A stretch of 64,000 nt of DNA from Bacillota bacterium (GTDB lineage: Bacteria > Bacillota > Clostridia > Acetivibrionales > DSM-1351), in assembly GCA_023390335.1 (NCBI GenBank), contig JAEWCZ010000066.1:372001-436000 (forward strand), given 5' to 3'. How positions within the stretch are numbered: position 1 is the stretch's first letter; each line of letters opens with the position of its first letter. Positions 48,761-56,582 of this stretch are shown here, in pieces. The position numbers and the translations under genes are program-made. Under the pieces are notes generated by a model that worked only from the letters and a program-made list of their open reading frames with translations, was not told the DNA's origin and searched no databases.

Positions 48761-50844
48761 TTAATAATTCTCCATATAATAATATCCAAGATGAAAAAAT
48801 ATACTACAGTAAAACCTTTAATATAACAGCAACCGAGGATGGAAATAGTTTAAATCCTATCGCTTATAAAACTACGTTGATTATGACTCTGCTGATAAGA
48901 TATTATAATTGTAGTGAATTGCAGGCAGCTTTCATATCAAACGATAGTATTAAGCCAATATTTTTATCAATTGACAATACATTTATAAGTGCATATAACT
49001 CCGTAACATCTCAAATTGAACAACGAACTTCTGATAAAAATTATAATAATGAAGCAACGATTATATTTGTAGATAAAGATACTACTGATGTTGAAAGTTT
49101 AAAGAATTTAAAATATTCGTTTTGTTTTGTTATATCATGTTCCGATGAGGAAACAATGTTTTATTACAACTCATCGGAATTATCAGAGGATTTGGTACTA
49201 AGTTTTATAAATAACTTATATACGCTTTTGAATGGGATAACTATAGATAATTCTAAGAACATTAATACTTATCAAATTGTATCAGAAATAGAAATCAAAA
49301 AAATTAGGTCATTTAACGAAAAACCAAAAATAAGTAATAACCAGACTCTGAGGGATTACTTTTCTGATGTGGTAAAAAATAGTACCACAGATAAGGCAAT
49401 AGTTAAGTACGATGGGTTGGAATTAAGTCTTTTTGAATTAGATAAACTGTCAGACTATTATGCTAATTTGATTTTAAATTCAAAAAGCAACTATGTAGGT
49501 ATTATTTCTTCCGACATTATTAGTACTGTTATAGGTTTGTTCAGTATAATAAAAAGTGGAAAATGCCTTGTTACAATAAATCCCGATCTTCCTGAAGCAA
49601 GAATAAACTATATTATAAATCAATGTGGTATTGATAAAGTTTTAGTATGTAAAAAGAATTTTGAAACAAAAACAGCTTTGCAAAATACAGATAAGTTATT
49701 AATTGAAAAAGACATTTCGAGTCCAGGAGAAGTAAGTTTTAAGCCGGTTACTATAAACCTTTCAGATCCTTTATATGTTATTTTTACTTCCGGGACGACA
49801 GGTAATCCAAAAGGTGTAATTATTAATAACAATAATTTTATGACAGTATTTTTGTGGTTTAAGCAATATTTTCCTTTGGAATCAACTACAAAATCATTCC
49901 ATAATCTAAACTATTCATTTGATTTTGGACTATATGATGTACTTGCTACTGTTCTATCAGCAGGATGTCTTTATTCCATAAATAAGCAAAAAATTCGAAG
50001 CCTTACTGAATACATAGCATTCATCAATGACAATAACATAGACAATATATGTACTACGCCTTCATTTTTCAATATTATTTCGAGTTTCAGAACACCGATG
50101 CAAAGCTTAAAGCATTTACATTTAGGCGGTGAAAAAGTTACATATAAAATGATAGAACGGTACAGAAAAGTTATTCCCGAAAATTGTGAAATTTATAATG
50201 GATATGGGCCTAGCGAATGTACAATAGGAAATACATTATATAAAGTTCCTAGAAAAGAGTCTGATTGTTACATAATAAACAGTGTACCTATAGGTTCACC
50301 CACTGCTAACAGTTACATTTACATTTTAAATGATGAAAATCAATGGGCTCCTTTATATGGTTATGGTGAATTATACATTGGTGGTGACGGTCTTGGCCTT
50401 GGATATGTAAATAATGAAGCAGAAACAAAATCGCGTTACATACCCGATCCATTCGATCCGTCAAAGAAAGTTTACCGCTCAGGAGATATAGGAAGATGGC
50501 TTCCAAATGGCAATATTGAATATATTGATAGGATTGATAATCAAGTTAAAATCAATGGTTTTAGAATAGAACTTGGCGATATTGAGAATAGCATTATCGG
50601 TATACCTGAGGTGCAAAATGCTGTTGTTACGGTAACTCACAGAGGTGATAATAAAAATTTGGTAGCTTTTGTTGAGACTAACAGTAAAGAAATTTCGTCT
50701 CAAAAAGTAAAATCATATCTAACTGATATTCTTCCGCAATATATGATACCGTCAAAGGTTATATTTGTTAATTCTTTTCCAATGACGGCAAACGGTAAGG
50801 TTAACAAAAAGGAACTTCTATTACAATCCAAGCTTGAAAGTTGA
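48745..50844 (+). CDS. Stand-alone NRPS-type adenylation enzyme with a truncated condensation-like N-terminus and no carrier
   Basis: 699 residues. Residues 1-185 look like the C-terminal half of a condensation domain (RSDKN... floor region, ENLYTLLNGI-type end) but lack HHxxxDG, so they cannot catalyse condensation. Residues 190-695 are an adenylation domain: FTSGTTGNPKG near 349, GYGPSECTIG, GELYIGGDGLGLGY, YRSGDIGRW and NGKVNKKEL. The specificity residues, read against GrsA, are DFLCHGGIG plus the conserved Lys. I do not recognise this code. There is no PCP: the protein ends at the adenylation domain, so it presumably loads one of the two separate carriers (45879 or 50979). The start lies inside the radical SAM gene. 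Confidence 0.85.
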   Translation: MDKNVINNSPYNNIQDEKIYYSKTFNITATEDGNSLNPIAYKTTLIMTLLIRYYNCSELQAAFISNDSIKPIFLSIDNTFISAYNSVTSQIEQRTSDKNYNNEATIIFVDKDTTDVESLKNLKYSFCFVISCSDEETMFYYNSSELSEDLVLSFINNLYTLLNGITIDNSKNINTYQIVSEIEIKKIRSFNEKPKISNNQTLRDYFSDVVKNSTTDKAIVKYDGLELSLFELDKLSDYYANLILNSKSNYVGIISSDIISTVIGLFSIIKSGKCLVTINPDLPEARINYIINQCGIDKVLVCKKNFETKTALQNTDKLLIEKDISSPGEVSFKPVTINLSDPLYVIFTSGTTGNPKGVIINNNNFMTVFLWFKQYFPLESTTKSFHNLNYSFDFGLYDVLATVLSAGCLYSINKQKIRSLTEYIAFINDNNIDNICTTPSFFNIISSFRTPMQSLKHLHLGGEKVTYKMIERYRKVIPENCEIYNGYGPSECTIGNTLYKVPRKESDCYIINSVPIGSPTANSYIYILNDENQWAPLYGYGELYIGGDGLGLGYVNNEAETKSRYIPDPFDPSKKVYRSGDIGRWLPNGNIEYIDRIDNQVKINGFRIELGDIENSIIGIPEVQNAVVTVTHRGDNKNLVAFVETNSKEISSQKVKSYLTDILPQYMIPSKVIFVNSFPMTANGKVNKKELLLQSKLES

Positions 50845-50912
50845 GCTACCCGAAATTTTGTATGAATCATTAGTTTAATAGCAGAAGTTATTATACTGAT
50901 GTTCTAAATATG

Positions 50913-50932
50913 CATTTGATTTATATCAAATG
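50913..50932 (+). promoter_or_regulatory. Perfect dyad CATTTGAT-TTAT-ATCAAATG
   Basis: An 8-base perfect inverted repeat with a 4-base spacer in the 134-base gap before the second carrier gene. It overlaps a possible -35 (TTGATT, 50917-50922), the geometry of a repressor operator. No confident -10 at the right distance. Confidence 0.4.
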
Positions 50933-50978
50933 TTCGATTTTAAAATGAATTAATTGTTATTTTAAGGAGGTATGGTAT

Positions 50979-51230
50979 ATGGATATCAAAGAAAGAGTAA
51001 TTGATATAGTACAAAGCAATATGACATGCGGTACACCTGTGAATACAGACGGAAATCAAAACTTTATTCAAGATTTGGGCTTCGATTCAATAAAGTTAAT
51101 GGGTTTGTTTTACTCTGTTGAGGAGGAGTTCTCCATTGAAATTTTTGATAACCCTAATAATTTTAAATTCTTTTCGATTGAAACTCTAAATGATCTTATA
51201 GAATTAATTCAAGAAGAAGGTGCTGCATAA
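50979..51230 (+). CDS. Stand-alone acyl/peptidyl carrier protein, copy 2
   Basis: 83 residues, same length as the carrier at 45879 but only distantly similar. The site is D-L-G-F-D-S-I-K-L-M with Ser37, the canonical GxDS form. The helix after it (FYSVEEEFSIEIF) is normal. The start follows AAGGAGG. It is separated from the adenylation gene by 134 bases containing a dyad, so it might be separately controlled. Two discrete carriers with one adenylating enzyme suggest that two acyl units are joined, with a BtrH-like enzyme as the joining catalyst. Confidence 0.9.
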   Translation: MDIKERVIDIVQSNMTCGTPVNTDGNQNFIQDLGFDSIKLMGLFYSVEEEFSIEIFDNPNNFKFFSIETLNDLIELIQEEGAA

Positions 51231-51267
51231 TTTTATTTGTTAGTTATGCAAAATAAAGGTGGTAAGT

Positions 51268-52392
51268 ATGTCAATTGCAATACTTTCAACAGTTACTGGA
51301 AATGGACATAATAGTGTAATGAAAAGTTTAGCCTCAAAATTTAAGGAATTAGATTATGAGGTTGAAACTTTTCCTACATTTTATGAAGATCTGATGATAA
51401 GTAATAAAATACTAAGCGACTTTTATAATTTTTTAATGATCAATTCTACTCAGCTTTGCTGTAAGTTTAGTGAACTGTCTTCAATGACGCGACCTGATTT
51501 ATCCGATGTATTTTATGAAGGCGTGAAAGATAAGATAGTCAACTTTATAAACGAAAATCAACAGATTGAATGTTTTATTTCTACATCTCATACTATAAAT
51601 CATGCATTTATAAGAATATTAAATGAATTAAAAATAAATAAACCATTTTACATAGTTATAACAGATCCATACAATCCTATTTCAGTAGGATTTGCAACCC
51701 CTGGTGCCACAAGATATTTTTGTGCCAATGAGGTAGTAAAAGAAATTCTGTTAAAAAATAAAATAGAAGACAAACTAATATCAGTAACCGGTTTTCCTAT
51801 AAATCCCAAATTTTTAAAGGTTGAAAGTAAAGAAGTATTACGTAAAAAGTTTGGGTTGGATCAAGATAAAAAGATTATAATGATAAATAGTGGTTCACAA
51901 GGGATTTTCCACTATATGCAGATATTTAAAACTATATATGCTAATTATAATTCAAACTTACAATATATTTTTATATGCGGGAAAAATGTGCATCTATACA
52001 ACATGTTAAAAAAGTTCTCAGAGAAAAATATGCTTGAGGATATACTGCATATCTATGGATTTGCCAATAACATAGAAGAATTAATACAGGTCTCAGATAT
52101 AGTAATTTCAAAAGCTGGAGCGAATTCTTTCTATGAAACTCTTCACCTGAATGTACCAATAATAATTGATGGAGTTAATGGTTTTTTATATCAGGAAAGA
52201 GGGGTCATACAATTTGTAGATGAATATAAATTGGGACTTGTACTTGATAATATTGAAAATGTAAGTACTGTTATAGACGATATGATTAAGAATTATGAAA
52301 TGTTTAAAACCAATATCGAACAATTTAATCTAAAAGATGGTTCTCCATTAATTGTAAATGAAATATTATCAGAGTTAAAAATTTTCGGTTAA
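51268..52392 (+). CDS. MGDG-synthase/MurG-like glycosyltransferase (GT-B)
   Basis: Start ATG 51268 after AAAGGTGG (51255-51262); the GTG at 51259 is part of that site. About 374 residues. It begins MSIAILSTVTGNGHNSVMKSLASKF, the glycine-rich acceptor loop of the diacylglycerol glucosyltransferase/MGDG synthase family. The donor half shows VTGFPINPKF, IICGKN and the D-I-V-I-S-K-A-G-A-N-S-F-Y-E signature. These enzymes move a sugar to a lipid acceptor at the inner membrane face. In this locus it may attach a sugar to the carrier-built acyl product or make a lipid-linked form for export. Its acceptor loop is longer than in MurG. Confidence 0.85.
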   Translation: MSIAILSTVTGNGHNSVMKSLASKFKELDYEVETFPTFYEDLMISNKILSDFYNFLMINSTQLCCKFSELSSMTRPDLSDVFYEGVKDKIVNFINENQQIECFISTSHTINHAFIRILNELKINKPFYIVITDPYNPISVGFATPGATRYFCANEVVKEILLKNKIEDKLISVTGFPINPKFLKVESKEVLRKKFGLDQDKKIIMINSGSQGIFHYMQIFKTIYANYNSNLQYIFICGKNVHLYNMLKKFSEKNMLEDILHIYGFANNIEELIQVSDIVISKAGANSFYETLHLNVPIIIDGVNGFLYQERGVIQFVDEYKLGLVLDNIENVSTVIDDMIKNYEMFKTNIEQFNLKDGSPLIVNEILSELKIFG

Positions 52393-52431
52393 TCAAATAC
52401 AAAATATAACAATTTGAAAGGAAGAAGAATT

Positions 52432-52677
52432 ATGAGTAAGAAAATTTGTCAAAGTTGTGGAATGGAAATGACAGCTGAAGTATTTGGAACAAACACTAAT
52501 GGCTCAGCTAATGAAGATTATTGTATTTACTGCTTCAAAAGCGGACAGTTTACAGAACCAAATGCAACAATGAATGAAATGATTGAAGCAAATATTCCTG
52601 ATATGGGAATGCCTACAGAGGAAGCAAGAGCAAAACTCAATGAACTTTACCCAACCTTAAAGAGATGGCAAGCTTAA
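52432..52677 (+). CDS. Small zinc-ribbon protein
   Basis: 81 residues from ATG 52432, after GAAAGGAAG. It has two Cys-x-x-Cys pairs (C-Q-S-C-G-M near residue 6 and Y-C-I-Y-C-F near residue 33), spaced as in the putative zinc-ribbon family often annotated as AraC effector/zinc ribbon. The C-terminal part, M-P-T-E-E-A-R-A-K-L...L-K-R-W, is helical and typical of that family. No enzyme activity is suggested. It closes the locus 2 run and precedes a long hairpin; it may be a housekeeping gene unrelated to the pathway. Confidence 0.85.
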   Translation: MSKKICQSCGMEMTAEVFGTNTNGSANEDYCIYCFKSGQFTEPNATMNEMIEANIPDMGMPTEEARAKLNELYPTLKRWQA

Positions 52678-52690
52678 TATAATGGTCAAA

Positions 52691-52744
52691 TATAGAAGAT
52701 AATGAGATAGCTTTACATTTCATTATCTTCTATAGAAATTCTCC
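52691..52744 (+). terminator. 15-bp perfect inverted repeat after the zinc-ribbon gene
   Basis: TATAGAAGATAATGA (52691-52705) pairs exactly with TCATTATCTTCTATA (52730-52744) around a 24-base loop. It lies 14 bases after the stop and ahead of the phosphorylase gene. There is no clean U-tract, so termination is uncertain; attenuation or transcript protection is possible. Confidence 0.5.
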
Positions 52745-52819
52745 AAAAAATTAAAAAGTAAATTATATATTTTACAAATATGTTGACTTAAAAATTTTAC
52801 ATAAAAAAGGTGTATTAAA

Positions 52820-53644
52820 ATGCACAAGTATGATTATGATTTTTTTAAAGTAGGAGCAGAATATATTCTCAATAGGATTAATTTTATACCTGAGATTGCA
52901 ATAATTTTAGGATCTGATTTGGGCAATATTGCAGAAAAAATAAAAAATAAGATAATTATTGAATACTCAGATATTCCTAACTTTTTATTATCTACAGTTG
53001 AATCACATCAAGGCAAACTTATATTGGGTGAATTAGAGGGTAAAAATGTTGTCTGCATGGCCGGAAGATTTCATTTCTATGAAGGATATGATTTTGAACA
53101 GCTTACTATTCCTGTAAGAATTTTGAAACTTATAGGAATAAAAAAATTAATTCTTACAAATATTGTAGGCGCCGTTAACCGAAATTATCAACAGGGTGAC
53201 TTAATGCTAATCAAAGACCACATAAAACTAAATGGGGCAAGTCCGCTTAGAGGATATAACGTCAAGGAATTCGGGCCCCGCTTTTTTGATGTGACTGATA
53301 TGTATTCACAAACATTTAGAGAATTAGCGCTAAAGTGTGCTCAAGAGTTAGGAATTATGGTTCACGAAGGTGTTTATTTCTTTATGCCTGGTCCACAGTT
53401 TGAAACAAAAGCCGAAATTAATTTGATTTCAATGCTTGGCGGGGATGTTGTTGGAATGTCAACAGTAACAGAAGCACTTACTGCAGCACATTGTGGTATT
53501 GAAACATTAGGGATATCACTTATTGTTAATATGGCAGCTGGGGTTACGTCAGAAAAAATATCTGTTAAGGAAGTTGAACATGTAGTATCCAGTTGTATTA
53601 ACAAAATGGAAAACCTGCTATGTCAAATTGTTAGAAAAATTTAA
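52820..53644 (+). CDS. Purine nucleoside phosphorylase (trimeric class)
   Basis: Cleaves a purine nucleoside with phosphate to free base and (deoxy)ribose 1-phosphate. 274 residues. Family motifs: ILGSDLG phosphate loop, MAGRFHFYEGY, LTNIVGAVN, GPQFETKAEI (Glu195) and VGMSTVTEALTAAHCGI...VNMAAG (Asn237). Glu plus Asn at these places is the trimeric PNP pattern for 6-oxopurines; methylthioadenosine phosphorylases have Asp instead of this Asn. The next gene, 18 bases downstream, encodes an MtnA-like isomerase, so the sugar phosphate made here is probably passed on to it. With Asn237, an inosine-type nucleoside (for example deaminated 5'-deoxyadenosine) fits better than methylthioadenosine itself. 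Confidence 0.88.
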   Translation: MHKYDYDFFKVGAEYILNRINFIPEIAIILGSDLGNIAEKIKNKIIIEYSDIPNFLLSTVESHQGKLILGELEGKNVVCMAGRFHFYEGYDFEQLTIPVRILKLIGIKKLILTNIVGAVNRNYQQGDLMLIKDHIKLNGASPLRGYNVKEFGPRFFDVTDMYSQTFRELALKCAQELGIMVHEGVYFFMPGPQFETKAEINLISMLGGDVVGMSTVTEALTAAHCGIETLGISLIVNMAAGVTSEKISVKEVEHVVSSCINKMENLLCQIVRKI

Positions 53645-53662
53645 CGTACGAGGACAAATACT

Positions 53663-54715
53663 ATGGATAGAGCTGACAATAACCTTGCATTTATTTTGAA
53701 ATATGAAAATATTGCATGGTATGAGAGTGGAACAGTAAAAATTTTAGATAGAAGGATTTATCCCCAGAGTAAAAAATTTGTTATTTGCAAAAATCACCGT
53801 GAGGTTGCACAAGCTATAGCAAATATGGTAACTCAAAGTGCAGGTCCTTATACAGCAGCTGGTATGGGCATGGCACTAGCAGCTTATGAAGCACGTGAAC
53901 TGCCGGATGATAAGTTTTTAGAATACATAAAGGATGCTGGAAATACTATCGCTCATGCTCGTCCCACAACTACTGCCAGAATGAAGGCTATCGTAGATAA
54001 GTCAATACAAATTGGTATTCAAGCTCGACAAAATTCTAAAAATGTTGAAGAAGCAATTTTCAATCATACAATTGAGACACTAAATAAACGCTATTTGAAG
54101 ATTGAGAATATGTCTAAATATTTATTGAATATGTGTCCAAAAGAAACAAATTTGATGACATACTGTTTTGCAGAAACTATTATTGGGCAATTGCTTAAAT
54201 TAGCTCAAAAAAATAATTATACATTAAAAGTGTTCTGCCCGGAAACAAGACCTTATTTACAAGGTAGTAAATTAACTGCAAGTATCGTAAAAGATATGGG
54301 ATTTGATGTAACGGTAATTACAGATGGTATGGTAGCTTATACAATGAAAACACAAAATATAAATATCTTTACAACTGCTGCCGATGCTATTTGTATGGAT
54401 GGTAGTATTATTAATAAAGTCGGTACTTTCAACACAGCAATTGTTAGTAAATATTTTGGGGTACCATATTTTGTAACAGGAGCACCTGATAAAGCACATA
54501 AAGAGGCTAGACTTCAGGATATAGAAATTCGCAATCCCAAAGAAGTTCTTGAATTTATGGGACAAAAAGTTACAATGGAAGGCGTTAAAGCTTTATATCC
54601 TGCTTTTGACATTACACCCCCACATTTGATAAGTGGCATTGTAACAGACATAGGTGTTTTTTCTCCATATGATCTGCAGCAATACTATATAGACTCAGGT
54701 GAGGGAGAGTATTAA
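53663..54715 (+). CDS. mtnA: MtnA-like (5-deoxy/5-methylthio)ribose 1-phosphate isomerase
   Basis: 350 residues of the eIF2B-alpha/MtnA fold. The catalytic pair known from Bacillus MtnA (Cys160, Asp240) is present as Cys168 in L-M-T-Y-C-F-A and Asp241 in T-A-A-D-A-I. Other family motifs: ARPTTTARM, ETRPYLQGSKLTA, NKVGTFNTAIVSKYFGVPYFV and a P-P-H-L-I-S-G-I-V-T-D-I-G end. It converts the aldose 1-phosphate to the ketose 1-phosphate. In the aerobic methionine salvage pathway the product goes to MtnB. In the anaerobic DHAP shunt it goes to a class II aldolase, and such an aldolase is encoded at 56583-57218. The symbol reflects family, not proven substrate. Confidence 0.85.
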   Translation: MDRADNNLAFILKYENIAWYESGTVKILDRRIYPQSKKFVICKNHREVAQAIANMVTQSAGPYTAAGMGMALAAYEARELPDDKFLEYIKDAGNTIAHARPTTTARMKAIVDKSIQIGIQARQNSKNVEEAIFNHTIETLNKRYLKIENMSKYLLNMCPKETNLMTYCFAETIIGQLLKLAQKNNYTLKVFCPETRPYLQGSKLTASIVKDMGFDVTVITDGMVAYTMKTQNINIFTTAADAICMDGSIINKVGTFNTAIVSKYFGVPYFVTGAPDKAHKEARLQDIEIRNPKEVLEFMGQKVTMEGVKALYPAFDITPPHLISGIVTDIGVFSPYDLQQYYIDSGEGEY

Positions 54716-54747
54716 AGAAAAAGATTACGATAATAGGAGGCACAGAT

Positions 54748-55308
54748 ATGGACAAAGTAAGGTGCGAGTGGGCAAATTGCCACCCATTAGCAGTTAAATA
54801 CCATGATGAAGAATGGGGAGATCCTCTTCATGATGACCAAAAACATTTTGAGTTTATTTTACTGGAAGTTATGCAGTGCGGGCTTAGCTGGCTAACAATT
54901 TTGAAAAAGAGAGAATCCCTCCGTAAAGCTTTTGATAATTTCGATTTTGAAATAATAAGTAATTACGACAATGAAAAGATTGAAAGCCTATTGTCTGATA
55001 CGAGTATTATAAGATCTATTAAAAAAATTAACGCAGTTATAAATAATGCAAAAAAATTTATTGAAATCCGTAAAGAATTCGGTTCTTTTGATAAGTACAT
55101 ATGGTCATTTACAGACAATAGTACAGTACTTATTTCAAGTCATGGTGAGGGAAATATACCTACAAAAACTGACTTGTCAGATAAAATAAGTCTCGACATG
55201 AAAAAAAGAGGGTTTAAATTTTTAGGCTCCATAACCATCTATTCACATCTTCAGGCAGCCGGGATTGTAAATGATCATTTGAATTATTGTTATAAGTACG
55301 ATCTTTAA
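54748..55308 (+). CDS. tag: DNA-3-methyladenine glycosylase I
   Basis: 186 residues, standard for Tag. It starts with R-C-E-W-A (zinc Cys), Y-H-D-E-E-W-G, then Q-C-G-L-S-W-L-T-I-L-K-K-R and a late NDHLNYCYKY segment supplying zinc His and Cys; GFKFLGSITIYSHLQAAGIVNDH is the usual C-terminal signature. It removes 3-methyladenine from alkylated DNA. The ribosome site AGGAGG is 33 bases after the MtnA gene, so it is probably transcribed with the salvage genes, but no functional connection is evident. Confidence 0.93.
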   Translation: MDKVRCEWANCHPLAVKYHDEEWGDPLHDDQKHFEFILLEVMQCGLSWLTILKKRESLRKAFDNFDFEIISNYDNEKIESLLSDTSIIRSIKKINAVINNAKKFIEIRKEFGSFDKYIWSFTDNSTVLISSHGEGNIPTKTDLSDKISLDMKKRGFKFLGSITIYSHLQAAGIVNDHLNYCYKYDL

Positions 55309-55332
55309 ATAATATTTTCCAAAAATAGAAAC

Positions 55333-55368
55333 GCCGGATTTTACCCATAAGTATTTAAATCCGGCATT
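55333..55368 (+). terminator. Bidirectional terminator between convergent genes
   Basis: GCCGGATTT (55333-55341) and AAATCCGGC (55357-55365) form a perfect 9-bp stem. The bases outside it are A-rich on the left and T-rich on the right, giving U-tracts on both strands. It separates tag (+) from the BtrH-like gene (-). Confidence 0.8.
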
Positions 55369-55375
55369 TATACTT

Positions 55376-56404
55376 TTAAAGCAGTGCTAGTAAATCTTCA
55401 ATTGCTTTCTTTTCTGTTTCGTACATTTTATGCAAATTATCAATGGTTGCACTTATTAACTTCTTGTTTTTGGAGATGTTATACTTTATTATTGAATTTC
55501 TCCCGTTTTTGGCGTCATTTTCTAAGTTAGAAAATATATTTTTAAAATCATTATTACTATCAAGATAATTATTCTTAATAAGATATTCTATCCGCAAAAC
55601 CATAGCTTTTTTATGTTCATAAAGAATATGAAAATGTCTAATATCGCAATCATCTTCGAAATCGAACATTTTTTTACTACATAATTCACCGTTATCTTGT
55701 AAGATAGCTTCATAATATTTTATTAATTCATTGTATATAGAAATACCATATACTGAATTATTTCGATTACCTATTGTACTAAAGCGAGCTGATGAATTCT
55801 TTGAAAGGAGGTATTCGGACAGCAAGCTTTTAACATTTTCTATATCAAATTCGTAAAATGGATTATATGATTCACTATCTTTAGGTTTAAATAATATCAT
55901 ATCATTCGTCTTTTTAATTGAATTTAGGAAACTAGCTTCAAACTGTGAAAAACTAACTAATGTTTCAGTGTAATTCCCTTTGTCATCATACCCTATAACA
56001 TTAAATTCTTCATTATTTAAATCAAAGCCATATATCATTATTTCATGCCTAAAATGTATTTTTCTTATGTATGCTACTCTTTGCGGTATATAGAATTCGT
56101 CTGTATAAGTTGTTACATAGTATCCGAGTTCGATACTTTTTGTTATAAAATCAATGATATTTGTATAAGTTTTATATAAGAATTCCAAATCAAGAATATT
56201 ATAATCCAATAGCGGACAAATAATGCTATTACCGCATATTGCGTAAGTGAAAAAATTCAATGTATTATGATTATGTGAAAATTCCATTTGTATATAATTA
56301 CTAAGAAACCATGAATCAAAGTCTTTATGGGACATTGCAACAGATAGAGGATAAGCATGATGTAAGTAACAATTTACAGGCGGGTAATTAAGTAATAGTT
56401 TCAC
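55376..56404 (-). CDS. BtrH-like protein, minus-strand copy with altered Cys
   Basis: The only minus-strand gene in the window. Start GTG at 56404-56402, with AAAGAGG 8 bases upstream; an ATG in between is out of frame and stops after seven codons. 342 residues, homologous to the protein at 41020-42120 and to the C-terminal part of the fusion at 31013-32446: C-Y-L-H-H-A-Y-P-L-S, T-D-E-F-Y-I-P, R-H-E-I-M-I-Y-G-F-D and D-I-R-H-F-H-I-L-Y-E-H-K-K. Where the two plus-strand copies have P-L-C, this one has P-L-S (Ser21), but it has Cys12 just before Y-L-H-H where they have Thr. The nucleophile may therefore have moved, or only one position is functional. It has its own excellent promoter and probably belongs to the locus 2 pathway. 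Confidence 0.65.
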   Translation of the reverse strand: MKLLLNYPPVNCYLHHAYPLSVAMSHKDFDSWFLSNYIQMEFSHNHNTLNFFTYAICGNSIICPLLDYNILDLEFLYKTYTNIIDFITKSIELGYYVTTYTDEFYIPQRVAYIRKIHFRHEIMIYGFDLNNEEFNVIGYDDKGNYTETLVSFSQFEASFLNSIKKTNDMILFKPKDSESYNPFYEFDIENVKSLLSEYLLSKNSSARFSTIGNRNNSVYGISIYNELIKYYEAILQDNGELCSKKMFDFEDDCDIRHFHILYEHKKAMVLRIEYLIKNNYLDSNNDFKNIFSNLENDAKNGRNSIIKYNISKNKKLISATIDNLHKMYETEKKAIEDLLALL

Positions 56405-56464
56405 TAGTCATACCTCTTTTCTTTTAAACTTAAGTAGATTTACAATCTGATCCTACTATGATAA

Positions 56465-56493
56465 ATTATACCAAATAGTAAAAAAAATATCAA
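56465..56493 (-). promoter_or_regulatory. Near-perfect sigma-A promoter for the minus-strand BtrH-like gene
   Basis: On the minus strand: TTGATA (56493-56488), 17-base spacer, TATAAT (56470-56465). One mismatch to the full consensus. The start codon is about 60 bases downstream. Confidence 0.8.
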
Positions 56494-56582
56494 TATTTGA
56501 ATATAAATCCATAATTGTGTTTTATTTTGAATTTAAATTTGATAAAATGTTCTTAGCAAATAACTAAAGAGAGGTACCACCA

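Noticed and set aside
48745..50844. Complete NRPS module (C-A-PCP)
   Set aside because: The N-terminal part lacks HHxxxDG and about half a condensation domain, and no carrier domain follows the adenylation domain.
41020..52677. Closthioamide or butirosin gene cluster
   Set aside because: There are free carriers and papain-like/BtrH-like proteins as in those pathways, but no thioamide-forming genes and no aminocyclitol genes, and the gene set differs.
52820..53644. Methylthioadenosine phosphorylase (MtnP)
   Set aside because: Asn237 in VNMAAG is the 6-oxopurine PNP residue; MTA phosphorylases have Asp at the matching place. Salvage context keeps a related role possible.
54748..55308. Self-resistance gene for a DNA-alkylating product
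   Set aside because: Tag is a common housekeeping enzyme and nothing in either pathway points to a DNA alkylator; position alone is not enough.
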